In this document: positions 1 to 6,781 of the stretch, in pieces
How positions within the stretch are numbered: the first letter of the stretch is position 1
Layout of the letters: the number at the start of each line of letters is the position of its first letter
From: Pseudomonadota bacterium
GTDB lineage: Bacteria > Pseudomonadota > Gammaproteobacteria > Xanthomonadales > Rhodanobacteraceae
Length of the DNA: 42,167 nucleotides
Direction of reading: 5' to 3'
NCBI GenBank assembly: GCA_023388255.1
Contig: JAEWGO010000020.1
Coordinates: forward strand, 1 to 42,167
The notes under the pieces: generated by a model
What the model was told of the DNA's origin: nothing
What the model saw: the letters and a program-made list of their open reading frames with translations, nothing else
The model's database searches: none
Made by a program: the position numbers and the translations under genes

Positions 1-119
1 GTGAGTTCTTGCCATATTCTAGCAACTGGTCCGACCAGCAAGACGAGCGACAGTAGGCTACCTATCAACGTCACAAGGGTAGCGATCCGGGCGGGTGATA
101 TTGACGACCGTGCGGGCAT
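1..119 (-). CDS. Partial cassette-encoded small membrane protein (runs off the left edge)
   Basis: The - strand stays open from ATG at 119 to the window edge, giving 39 codons. The predicted start is MPARSSISPARIATLV, followed by a hydrophobic stretch at about residues 12-34 that looks like one transmembrane helix or an uncleaved signal. It is the first gene of the fifth cassette. The ATG overlaps the R' core of attC1 (GTTAGCATG), so there is no room for a ribosome binding site inside the cassette. Either translation is leaderless or coupled, or a start further in is used, such as GTG at 74. The C-terminal part is missing from the window and no family is recognised. Confidence 0.55.
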   Translation of the reverse strand, partial: MPARSSISPARIATLVTLIGSLLSLVLLVGPVARIWQEL

Positions 120-190
120 GCTAACGCTTGAGGTAACCGGCGCGAGCCCCGCGTAGCGGGGTGAGCGTCCGGTTGACCGAATAGTTAGCC
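119..190 (-). repeat. attC recombination site 1 (72 bp)
   Basis: On the - strand R'' is GGCTAAC (190-184) and R' is GTTAGCA (125-119). The L boxes GGTCAACCGG and CCGGTTACC pair with each other, and the central arm carries CCCCGC/GCGGGG. It folds as a near-complete imperfect hairpin. It separates the DUF2007 cassette from the partial cassette. It is almost identical to attC4 between the L boxes. Confidence 0.9.
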
Positions 191-610
191 TTCACTTTCG
201 CCCCACTCCCACTGATAACCGCAGTTGTTACAGATGAAAGTACTGCGTTTGGTCGGAAACGCTGCGACGAATAGAACAATAAATATTGCGTACATGCGCT
301 TGCGCAATTGCATAGTACGCTTGAAGTTTGTTGAGCCACAGCGTGGGCAGTGCTCCTGCTGTGAACCTATTACTTCGTTCAATTCGTCTTCCAGAGCCCC
401 AACCTGGTAGTTTGAGAGGATTTCCCTTGCTTGTGCCAAGAAGTCTGGAGGCACTTGGACTGGAGTGCCACCGAGCGCCAAAGACATAGGCCAGTTTGCG
501 ATGGCATGATTTGCGAATGCAACCGTGGCTGGGATGCCGTCGGCCGCCAACCGAGCCTGCACGATATAGGCCTCCCACGGGTCAAGAAACTTGGCGACCG
601 TAACGAGCAT
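185..610 (-). CDS. Cassette-encoded DUF2007 protein with C-terminal zinc ribbon
   Basis: This 141-residue protein is the only gene of the fourth cassette. Residues 1-65 (starting MLVTVAKFLDPWEAYIVQAR) match the DUF2007 pattern, a small alpha/beta domain sometimes called putative signal-transducing protein. The pattern includes the alternating hydrophobics, the central GIPA turn and the VQVPPDFLAQA segment. Residues about 88-135 form a split zinc ribbon with CPRCG and CNNCG, and the hydrophobic loop between them (YAIFIVLFVAAF) could touch or cross the membrane. The TAA stop lies in the attC1 R'' box. No clear Shine-Dalgarno sequence is seen before ATG 610. DUF2007 with a zinc ribbon is common in proteobacteria; its molecular role is not established, and carriage as a cassette is the notable point. 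Confidence 0.8.
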   Translation of the reverse strand: MLVTVAKFLDPWEAYIVQARLAADGIPATVAFANHAIANWPMSLALGGTPVQVPPDFLAQAREILSNYQVGALEDELNEVIGSQQEHCPRCGSTNFKRTMQLRKRMYAIFIVLFVAAFPTKRSTFICNNCGYQWEWGESEG

Positions 611-622
611 GTTCTTGTGAAG

Positions 623-681
623 GCTAACGCCTGAATTAAGCCGACCCGCGAAGCGGGTTCGGCTTGAATGAATTGTTAGAT
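623..681 (-). repeat. attC recombination site 2 (59 bp)
   Basis: On the - strand R'' is ATCTAAC (681-675) and R' is GTTAGCC (629-623). Inner arms TCAAGCCGA and TCGGCTTAA pair imperfectly, with an unpaired extra base as in other attC sites, and the tip is ACCCGC/GCGGGT. It belongs to a different sequence class from attC1 and attC4, being the short TCAAG...CTTAATT type. Confidence 0.92.
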
Positions 682-1068
682 GCCACTCCCAGATGGTTGA
701 GACGCCTTACGGGGCATGACAACAACCCGATGGACTTTGTCGTCCATATCCCGTTCAAATGACGGCGTAAGAGCAATGTTGGCATCCATCGCTGCATCCC
801 AGTCGTGTACCCAAGCGCCGTCCGAGAAGTAATACATCTTGGCAGTGACATGAGATTTGTCACCGTCTGGGCTCGCTGCGCTTGCAACGACGCGCACTTT
901 GCCAGGAATCTCGATGACGGCGTTTTGTCCGAACGGAACCCAGATGCTCGGCGATGCAATAGGCTTCCCGGATTCGGTAACGACGGTATCAAAACGGATA
1001 CCGGGATCGCCGGCAGAAGCGAGCAAAGGGACTGCGGTGAGAATGGCAAGAGCTGCAAGCTTTTTCAT
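676..1068 (-). CDS. Cassette-encoded exported protein of unknown function
   Basis: This gene encodes 130 residues. ATG 1068 was chosen over the in-frame ATG at 1095 for two reasons. A strong AAAGGAGGT ribosome binding site lies just upstream of 1068, and the protein then begins with a textbook signal peptide (MKKLAALAILTAVPLLASAG, cleavage near residue 18-19). The mature part, about 110 residues, looks beta-rich and has the segment WVPFGQNAVIEIPGKVRV followed by a basic C-terminus (VHRVVVMPRKASQPSGSGI). No cysteine pairs or catalytic motifs are visible and I do not recognise the family. The stop codon sits in the R'' box of attC2. Having its own strong ribosome binding site is uncommon among the cassette genes here and suggests autonomous translation. 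Confidence 0.75.
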   Translation of the reverse strand: MKKLAALAILTAVPLLASAGDPGIRFDTVVTESGKPIASPSIWVPFGQNAVIEIPGKVRVVASAASPDGDKSHVTAKMYYFSDGAWVHDWDAAMDANIALTPSFERDMDDKVHRVVVMPRKASQPSGSGI

Positions 1069-1093
1069 GAAACCTCCTTTTGCTATCAGTGGC

Positions 1094-1149
1094 ATCTAAC
1101 GCTGGAATTAAGCGGCGGCGTAGCCGTCCGCTTGGATGAGTAGTTAGAG
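1094..1149 (-). repeat. attC recombination site 3 (56 bp)
   Basis: On the - strand R'' is CTCTAAC (1149-1143) and R' is GTTAGAT (1100-1094). The arms ATCCAAGCGG and CCGCTTAATT pair imperfectly around a GGCTACGCC tip. It is of the same short class as attC2 and closes the second cassette. Confidence 0.92.
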
Positions 1150-1506
1150 GGCAGCCACCGATTCTGCGAAGACCTCATGACAGCCAGTCTCGTCAAGGAA
1201 GATGCGGTAATGGCTGAGTTTGGTATATGCCTTGGCGCTGGCGCGATCTTGCCCAATGAAGGTAGCAACTGCAGAGGAGTCACGGTACTCGACTATACGA
1301 AAGTAAGCGTCCCTGACCATTTCAGGTGTGCAGTTGTATAGAGCGGTGAACTGGTGCCATCGGACTTTACTAAAACGGAATGACAAGGGATGGAGCTCGG
1401 CCACATGTAGCGTGAGCGTCGCCCCGCCCGCGGTCATTGCGAACTCACAGCATTCGTACTGACCTGTATCGAAGGGGGGTAGATCGAGAACAACAGATGC
1501 AGGCAT
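1144..1506 (-). CDS. Cassette-encoded hypothetical protein
   Basis: This 120-residue protein is the only gene of the second cassette. It starts MPASVVLDLPPFDTGQYECC and ends in an acidic-hydrophobic tail (ETGCHEVFAESVAAL). There is no signal peptide or transmembrane helix, so it is probably cytosolic. A modest GAGGG motif lies about 10 bases before ATG 1506, and the TAA stop lies in attC3. The mixture of beta-prone stretches (ATLTLHVAEL, FRIVEYRDSSAVATFIG) suggests a small compact fold, but I do not recognise a family. Confidence 0.7.
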   Translation of the reverse strand: MPASVVLDLPPFDTGQYECCEFAMTAGGATLTLHVAELHPLSFRFSKVRWHQFTALYNCTPEMVRDAYFRIVEYRDSSAVATFIGQDRASAKAYTKLSHYRIFLDETGCHEVFAESVAAL

Positions 1507-1518
1507 GTTGCGATTGCC

Positions 1519-1590
1519 CTCTAATGCCCGAGGTAACCGGCGCGAGCCCCGCGTAGCGGGGAGAGCGTCCGGTTGACCGAGATGTTAGGC
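1519..1590 (-). repeat. attC recombination site 4 (72 bp) with an altered R' core
   Basis: On the - strand R'' is GCCTAAC (1590-1584). The L boxes and hairpin stem are almost the same as in attC1. The R' core reads ATTAGAG (1525-1519), where the integrase consensus demands G at the first position (G^TTRRRY). The other three attC sites and the attI junction all keep that G. The site lies between the first and second cassettes. Confidence 0.88.
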
Positions 1591-2115
1591 CTAATTTGCG
1601 ACATACGCGGCGCTCAACATTTTGTAGAACGACGCACGCGCACCCAATAATTCCGCGCGCCACCGCAAACTCTCATCTCGGCTCAACGGCGGACCCTCAG
1701 GCCAAGCCGCTTTCATGAACCGTGTTACGAGCTCTCCATACTCGCGACAAAGTCTCTGCGCGTCTTCCAACCCTAGCAGTAAGAGCCTAGCTTCGGAAAT
1801 GCTAATGTCCTTCCAGGCACGCCACACATCCTCCTGCGCCGTCTGGAGTTTCTCTACCCGTTCGGGCGCCATAGGCTTATCTTTGACTCGAAGCGACCCC
1901 AACTCGCTGATTAACGCCCAGTAGCGAAGTATTGCGTTGCTGAAGTTTTCGGTGAGTTCCGCAACATCTTCGAGGACTCGACATTTCCGATTGCGCCACT
2001 CCTTGGCCAATTCTCGACCATGCGAAATCTTGGCACTGACGAGCGCGCCCACCGTGGCAATGAGCGCGCCCAGCCCAATTTTTACGGCAGTATCGAGAAC
2101 GTCTAGATACGTCAT
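1591..2115 (-). CDS. First cassette: membrane-anchored helical protein of unknown function
   Basis: This gene encodes 174 residues. ATG 2115 is chosen because it lies 12 bases inside the attI/cassette junction. A longer in-frame start at 2181 would lie in attI itself. Residues about 8-29 (KIGLGALIATVGALVSAKI) form one N-terminal transmembrane helix. The rest is a long, charged, heptad-like helical domain (AKEWRNRKCRVLEDVAEL and onward) without cysteine or catalytic motifs. The topology suggests a membrane-tethered cytosolic coiled-coil or helical bundle. Being nearest attI it is probably the best expressed and the most recently inserted cassette. The family is not recognised. Confidence 0.75.
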   Translation of the reverse strand: MTYLDVLDTAVKIGLGALIATVGALVSAKISHGRELAKEWRNRKCRVLEDVAELTENFSNAILRYWALISELGSLRVKDKPMAPERVEKLQTAQEDVWRAWKDISISEARLLLLGLEDAQRLCREYGELVTRFMKAAWPEGPPLSRDESLRWRAELLGARASFYKMLSAAYVAN

Positions 2116-2120
2116 TTGAG

Positions 2121-2200
2121 GCCTAACTACAAATAGACCCCGCATCCGGGGCGTTGCACGCCATCGTTCAGGAAGTCTCACACCCCGTCAAGTCGATTTC
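2121..2200 (-). other. attI: attI recombination site of the integron
   Basis: The core GTTAGGC is on the - strand at 2127-2121, with predicted crossover between G2127 and T2126. It lies between the divergent intI gene and the first cassette, where attI belongs. A perfect small inverted repeat CCCCG/CGGGG (2140-2153, four-base loop) lies just inside the attI side. The extent to 2200 is a guess, because integrase-binding direct repeats of attI sites are poorly conserved and I could not define them here. Confidence 0.7.
2163..2191 (-). promoter_or_regulatory. Candidate cassette promoter Pc
   Basis: On the - strand TTGACG (2191-2186) is followed after 17 bases by AACGAT (2168-2163). The -35 is good and the -10 is weak (three of six matches). 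The position, between intI and the attI crossover and pointing into the cassettes, is where a Pc promoter is expected. I saw no LexA-type CTGT-N8-ACAG box near the intI start. Confidence 0.35.
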
Positions 2201-2284
2201 CTACGCCGTATCAGGCTCTTGAGCGGCTGCGGCGGGGCTGCTGCGCTCGCACACTGCTGCGCAACACGGCGGAATCGCGGGCGT

Positions 2285-3292
2285 ATGAGTTACATGGACG
2301 AAAGCGCGGGTGTAACGGAGGGGGACAGCAACGTGCGCGCTCCGCGCCTGATGGACGAAGTTCGCCGCCATCTTCGGCTCAAACACTACAGTTTGCGCAC
2401 CGAGCAGGCCTATGTCGGATGGATTCGGCGATTCATTCTCGCCAATGGGCGTCGCCATCCGCGCGACTTGGGCGGGACGGAGGTCGAGGCGTTCCTGAGT
2501 GATCTGGCGGTCCGTGGCGAGGTTGCAGCGGGTACGCAGAATCAGGCGTTGTCGGCGCTGCTGTATTTGTATCGCGTGGTGCTCTGTGTCGAATTGCCAT
2601 GGATGGAGGGTGTGGTCCGTGCGAAGCGTCCGCGGCGCGTGCCGGTGGTGCTGGCGCAGGACGAGGTGCGTCGCTTGCTGGCTTCGATGGACGGTCGGCC
2701 GTGGTTGCTGGCGTCATTGCTGTACGGGACGGGCATGCGACTGTTGGAATGCTTGCGCCTGCGAGTCAAGGACGTCGATTTTGCGCGCTCGGAAATCACC
2801 GTACGCGACGGAAAGGGTGGCAAGGACCGCCGCACGATGTTGCCGCGCACCTTGGTCGAGCCGCTGCAGCGTGAGATCGAGCGCGCGCGGGTGCTTCACG
2901 AGCAAGATCTCGCTGCGGGTTTCGGTGCGGCGCGGCTACCGCACGCGTTGGCTCGCAAGTACTTGGGCGCCGCGCGGGATTTCGGTTGGCAATTCGTGTT
3001 TCCTTCGCCGCAACGTTCGCGCGATCCGATTGATGGCACGCTGCGCCGCCATCATTTTGATGATGCGATCCTCGCGCGCGCGTTGAGGTCGGCGCGTCGC
3101 CGGGCGGGTATTGCGAAACCGTTGAGCGCGCACACGCTGCGGCACAGTTTTGCGACGCATCTGCTGGAGGCCGGCTACGACTTGCGAACGATCCAGGAGT
3201 TGCTCGGGCATTCCGATGTCAGCACCACGCAGATCTACACGCATGTGCTCAATCGCGGGGGCAGCGGGGTGGTAAGTCCGCTGGATCGGTGA
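2285..3292 (+). CDS. intI: Integron integrase (IntI tyrosine recombinase)
   Basis: This gene encodes 335 residues from ATG 2285. ATGs at 2294 and 2351 are alternatives and the true N-terminus is uncertain. It catalyses attI x attC and attC x attC recombination. The N-terminal SAM-like core-binding domain has the hallmark HYSLRTEQAYVGWIRRFI. The catalytic domain has Arg152 (GTGMRLLE), Lys180 (GKGGKDR), His283/Arg286 (HTLRHSFATH), His309 (LLGHSDVS) and nucleophile Tyr318 (TQIYTHV). The IntI-specific insertion that sets integron integrases apart from XerC/D is present at about residues 221-241 (LARKYLGAARDFGWQFVF). The reading frame is intact and all catalytic residues are kept, so the enzyme may be active. 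It is divergent from the cassettes, as is usual. Confidence 0.96.
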   Translation: MSYMDESAGVTEGDSNVRAPRLMDEVRRHLRLKHYSLRTEQAYVGWIRRFILANGRRHPRDLGGTEVEAFLSDLAVRGEVAAGTQNQALSALLYLYRVVLCVELPWMEGVVRAKRPRRVPVVLAQDEVRRLLASMDGRPWLLASLLYGTGMRLLECLRLRVKDVDFARSEITVRDGKGGKDRRTMLPRTLVEPLQREIERARVLHEQDLAAGFGAARLPHALARKYLGAARDFGWQFVFPSPQRSRDPIDGTLRRHHFDDAILARALRSARRRAGIAKPLSAHTLRHSFATHLLEAGYDLRTIQELLGHSDVSTTQIYTHVLNRGGSGVVSPLDR

Positions 3293-3383
3293 GCGAGATG
3301 GGGAATAGTCGCTGCTCGACGCTTGTTTCGAAGTTGATCGTTGCGACCATGACGCATGGCGCGAGCTCGCCGTTCTGCCGGAG

Positions 3384-3419
3384 CCTCACCGCAGCCCCTC
3401 TCCCGGCGGGAGAGGGGCT
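3384..3419. terminator. Strong palindromic hairpin, probable bidirectional terminator and repeat-family member
   Basis: A perfect 12-bp stem (AGCCCCTCTCCC with GGGAGAGGGGCT, 3393-3404 and 3408-3419) with a three-base loop lies between the convergent intI and S9 peptidase genes and is followed by TTT. CCTCACC precedes the stem. The same CCTCACC...CCTCT/GGAGAGG pattern recurs, degenerate, at 16369-16413 inside the molybdoenzyme gene. So it is probably one copy of a dispersed palindromic repeat doing terminator duty. Confidence 0.75.
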
Positions 3420-3427
3420 TTCATCGG

Positions 3428-5878
3428 CTACTTCAGGTTCGTCTCGAACAGCTTGAGGATGCGCTTGTATTCGTCGAGCCATGAATCGGCGTGGACGAAG
3501 CCGTGGCGTTCCATCGGATACGCGGCCACTTCGTAGTTGTCCTTGTGCAGTTCGATCAGCTTCTGGTTCAGGCGTACCGTGTCTTCGAACAGCACGTTGT
3601 TGTCGATCATGCCGTGCGCGATCAGCAGGTGTCCCTTGAGGCCGTCCGCAAACTCGATCGGCGAGGAACGCTCGTAGGCGATCGGATCGAGCTGCGGGTC
3701 GTTGAGGATGTTCGAGGTGTATTCGTGGTTGTACTGCGCCCAGTCGGTGACCGGGCGCAGCGCGGCACCGGCCTTGAACACGTCGGGCGCGCGGAACATC
3801 GCCATCAGCGACATGAAGCCGCCGTAGGAGCCGCCGTAAAGTCCGACGCGTTGCGGATCGGCGGCGGCGTTCTTTTCGAGCCAATGCACGCCGTCGATGA
3901 GGTCTTCCAGTTCCGGATGGCCCATGTTGCGGTAGATCGCGGTACGCCAATCGCGGCCGTAGCCTTCGCTGGCGCGGTAGTCCATGTCGAGCACCACGTA
4001 GCCACGCTCGGTCAGCAGGTTGTGGAACATCTGCTCGCGGAAATAGGCCGGATAGCCGAGGTGCACGTTCTGCAGGTAGCCGGCGCCATGCACGAACAGC
4101 ACGGCCGGATATTTCTTCGAAGCGTCGAAATCCTTCGGCTTGTAGAACTTCGCGTAGATCGGCTGCTTGGTGTGCGTCGATGGCACCGCGACGATCTCCG
4201 GATCGAGCCAGGTCATCGCCTTGAATTGCGGCGTGCGTGCGTCGGTGAGATCGCGTGCGGCGCCATTGCCGTCGCTGCCGAGCACGGCCAGTTGCGCCGG
4301 CACGTAGGCGCTCGAATGCAGCACGGCGAGCTGCGTGCCGTCCGGCGACAGCGCGAACTCCTGCATCGCCTTCAGCGAGGTCACGCGTTCGAGCTTGCCG
4401 CCGCCGCTGGCGACGCGATAGACGTCGTACGCATACGGCGCTTCGGCGTTCGCGCGCAGGTAGAACCAGCGGCCATCCGCCGATTGCACCGGCCCGGAAA
4501 CCTCGAATTGTCCCTGCGTCAGAGCGTTCGCCTTGCCGCCCGGCACTTTCGCATAGAGCTGCGCATAGCCGGTTTCCTCGGACACGTACCACAAGGTGCG
4601 GTTGTCCTTCTGCCAGCCGAACTCGTTGAAGTTCCAGTTGATCCACGCCGGGTCGGTCAGGCGATGCTGCGACACGAGTTTGGCGCGGTCGAAGTCGACG
4701 CTGGCGATCCAGCGGTCCTTGTTGTCGATCGCGCGGATCTGGATCGCCAGCGACTTGCCGTCGTCGCTCCAGGCGACCCCGCCGCCACCGCCATCTTCCG
4801 AGTCGGCGACGATCCGCACGGTGCGCGTCTTCGTCGCGTCTTCCTTCTTCTTGTCCTTCGCGGCGACCTTGTCGTTCTTCTTGTCGGTCGTCGTGTCGAT
4901 GCCGCGTTCGCGCTTGAGTTTCTCGTTCTCCTCGCGCACCGACTTCAGCGGGTCATCGTGGATGCCGGGCAGGTCGTCGAGATTGAGCGCATGTTGTTCG
5001 TGCTTTGCCAGGTCGAGCAGCAGCAGAGACTGCGGCGCCGGATCGTTGCGGCCGACGCGCGTGCGTTCGTCTTCCTGTTCCTCGTAGCCCGATTCGGTGA
5101 CGAAGCGCTGCAGCTTTCCGCTCTTGCCGGCGTCGTAGCCCTTCGGCGAGGTGACGACGAGCATCGAGCGGCCATCCGGCGACAGCGAGGTGCCTTCGAT
5201 CTTCACGTCGTCGCCGATGTAGAACGGCAGCGGCGCGCGCGTCGGATCGCCCTTGGCGAAATCCTCGCCGTGCTTCTTCTGTGCTTCGCGATCGCTCTTG
5301 ATCTTGCGCAGGGTTGAGAAGTAGCGCAGCTGCTGCTGGCCGAGGTCGTCGGGCTTCTTCGCCTCGGGGTCTTTTTCGGCTTTCACGATCGCGGCCGGGC
5401 CGGCGACGCCGCCAGCGATGTCATAGCTGAACCACTCGCTGCCGCTGCGGTAGTGCAGCGCGCGGCCGTCAGCGGAGAACTGCGGCGAGCTTTCCGGTTG
5501 CGGCGTGCGCGTGACCTGCACCAGCCGGCCATTGCCGAGTTCGCGGATGAATACGTCGCCATTGCGCACGAACGCGGCGTGCGTGCGCGTGCGGTCGAAC
5601 ACCGCGTCGGCACCATCGGTACTCGCCATGGCCTGGGGATCGACCACCGTGTCGCTGCCGCTGGCGAGGTCGACGCGATGCAGGTCGCGCACCGGCGAAC
5701 CCTTCTGCTTCAGGTGGTAGTAGATGCTGCGACCGTCGACGCTCCAGTACGGGTGTTCGGCCGGGGCACCAATCCAGTCCGGGTCGGCCATTGCCTGTTC
5801 GATCGTGACCGCGCGCGCGGGCGGCGCCGCGGTAAGGGTGAGCAAGGTGACAAGGCTGGCGACGAGCGCGCGCTGCAT
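3428..5878 (-). CDS. Exported S9 family serine peptidase (prolyl oligopeptidase/DPP-like)
   Basis: This gene encodes 816 residues. ATG 5878 was chosen because it gives a clean signal peptide (MQRALVASLVTLLTLTAAPP, then ARA at the cleavage site). The upstream in-frame start adds an unlikely leader. Residues about 30-560 form a WD40/beta-propeller-like domain with repeated TolB-type blades (SPDGRSMLVV, SADGRWFYLR, SPDGTQLAVL) and a Lys/Glu-rich insert near 325-355. The C-terminal alpha/beta hydrolase carries nucleophile Ser684 in GGSYGGF, Asp759 in GMIDNNV and His792 in ERHGFVH, the S9 triad. It probably cleaves peptides in the periplasm. The gene converges on intI and stands alone. The exact S9 subfamily (DPP4-like or acylaminoacyl-peptidase-like) cannot be settled by eye. 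Confidence 0.93.
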   Translation of the reverse strand: MQRALVASLVTLLTLTAAPPARAVTIEQAMADPDWIGAPAEHPYWSVDGRSIYYHLKQKGSPVRDLHRVDLASGSDTVVDPQAMASTDGADAVFDRTRTHAAFVRNGDVFIRELGNGRLVQVTRTPQPESSPQFSADGRALHYRSGSEWFSYDIAGGVAGPAAIVKAEKDPEAKKPDDLGQQQLRYFSTLRKIKSDREAQKKHGEDFAKGDPTRAPLPFYIGDDVKIEGTSLSPDGRSMLVVTSPKGYDAGKSGKLQRFVTESGYEEQEDERTRVGRNDPAPQSLLLLDLAKHEQHALNLDDLPGIHDDPLKSVREENEKLKRERGIDTTTDKKNDKVAAKDKKKEDATKTRTVRIVADSEDGGGGGVAWSDDGKSLAIQIRAIDNKDRWIASVDFDRAKLVSQHRLTDPAWINWNFNEFGWQKDNRTLWYVSEETGYAQLYAKVPGGKANALTQGQFEVSGPVQSADGRWFYLRANAEAPYAYDVYRVASGGGKLERVTSLKAMQEFALSPDGTQLAVLHSSAYVPAQLAVLGSDGNGAARDLTDARTPQFKAMTWLDPEIVAVPSTHTKQPIYAKFYKPKDFDASKKYPAVLFVHGAGYLQNVHLGYPAYFREQMFHNLLTERGYVVLDMDYRASEGYGRDWRTAIYRNMGHPELEDLIDGVHWLEKNAAADPQRVGLYGGSYGGFMSLMAMFRAPDVFKAGAALRPVTDWAQYNHEYTSNILNDPQLDPIAYERSSPIEFADGLKGHLLIAHGMIDNNVLFEDTVRLNQKLIELHKDNYEVAAYPMERHGFVHADSWLDEYKRILKLFETNLK

Positions 5879-6053
5879 GCGGGTTCTCCGGACGGTATGC
5901 AAAGCGCACAGCATAGCGGCAGGGCCGGGCGGGGGACTGGGCCGAAAGTCAGCGTGCGCGCTCCTTTCCCCGGGCGCGGAAGGCGCGGGCCAATGAGCTT
6001 CGACGCCAAAGCGATGGCATCATGCGCGGTTTCCAACGGCCCACTTCCACACC

Positions 6054-6725
6054 ATGACCTTGCCCTGCGTCGAACTCGAAACCGCGCCGAATCCGGCGCA
6101 TGCGGTGATCTGGCTGCATGGCCTTGGCGCCGACGGCAACGACTTCGCGCCGATCGTGCCGGAACTGGTGGACCGCGCGTGGCCGCCGCTGCGTTTCGTG
6201 TTCCCGCATGCGCCGGTGCGGCCGGTGACCGTCAACAACGGCATGCCGATGCGCGCGTGGTACGACATCAAGGGCATGGCGATCGCCGACAAGCAGGACG
6301 AGACCGGCATCCGCGAGTCTGTCGCGCAACTCGATGCGCTGATCGCGCGCGAGGCGGCGCGCGGCATCCCGGCCGAGCGCGTGCTGCTCGCCGGCTTCTC
6401 GCAGGGCGGCGCGATCGTGCTGTGCGGCGGCGTGCGTCACGCATCGCGCCTGGCCGGCATCGTCGCGTTGTCGACCTACCTGCCGCTGGCCGAAAAGACG
6501 CCGGCCGAACGCAGTGGCGCGAACGCCGCCACGCCGATCTTCATGGCGCATGGCAGCCACGATCCGGTCGTGCCGCAGGCGCTCGGTGTGACCAGCCGCG
6601 ATGTGCTCGCGCAGCTCGGCTATGCGGTCGACTGGCACAGTTACCCGATGGCGCACCAGGTTTGTGCCGAGGAAATCGCCGACCTGCGCCAATGGATCGG
6701 AGCGCGACTCGTTTCGACGAAGTGA
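6054..6725 (+). CDS. Alpha/beta hydrolase, carboxylesterase/lysophospholipase family
   Basis: This 223-residue cytosolic enzyme belongs to the phospholipase/carboxylesterase (abhydrolase_2) family, which hydrolyses short-chain esters or acyl-thioesters. Visible features are LHGLGADGND (oxyanion loop, residues 21-30), nucleophile Ser116 in GFSQGG, Asp170 in GSHDPVV and His201 in YPMAHQV, with the usual spacing. The length matches Pseudomonas carboxylesterase II. There is no signal peptide. It is divergent from the S9 peptidase and is followed 56 bases later by the histidine kinase gene, so it may share a transcript with it, although the functions are not obviously linked. Confidence 0.92.
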   Translation: MTLPCVELETAPNPAHAVIWLHGLGADGNDFAPIVPELVDRAWPPLRFVFPHAPVRPVTVNNGMPMRAWYDIKGMAIADKQDETGIRESVAQLDALIAREAARGIPAERVLLAGFSQGGAIVLCGGVRHASRLAGIVALSTYLPLAEKTPAERSGANAATPIFMAHGSHDPVVPQALGVTSRDVLAQLGYAVDWHSYPMAHQVCAEEIADLRQWIGARLVSTK

Positions 6726-6781
6726 GCCGCCCATCCTGCTAAGGTGCATTCGTTTCCATGGGGGCGGGCAGGGGAGATCGC

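Larger units (their letters stand above)
1..3292. mobile_element. Chromosomal integron: intI, attI and five or more gene cassettes
   Basis: An integron integrase gene (2285-3292, +) is divergent from an attI junction at 2121-2127 and a cassette array read on the - strand. By the G^TTRRRY rule the cassettes span about 2126-1525, 1524-1100, 1099-629, 628-125 and 124 to beyond the left edge, so they are roughly 425-600 bp each. Each holds one - strand gene and ends in an attC site. Stop codons of three of the genes lie inside the R'' box of their own attC. The layout is that of classical integrons, with promoter and attI at the 5' end of intI. No transposase or resistance gene is seen, so this looks like a resident (sedentary) chromosomal integron. 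The array continues past position 1. Confidence 0.9.

Noticed and set aside
1..2130. CRISPR array
   Set aside because: The repeats are attC sites with paired R and L boxes and coding cassettes between them, not short evenly spaced repeats.
2219..2284. N-terminal extension of IntI
   Set aside because: Residues encoded here have no counterpart in integron integrases and the region belongs to attI/promoter DNA.
2128..2300. LexA-type SOS box controlling intI
   Set aside because: No CTGT-N8-ACAG motif could be found near the intI start, so SOS control of this integrase is not supported.
3491..5317. 608-codon open frame on the + strand
   Set aside because: It is antisense to the S9 peptidase and rich in Val/Arg/His as expected of a GC-rich shadow; no ribosome binding site or domain.
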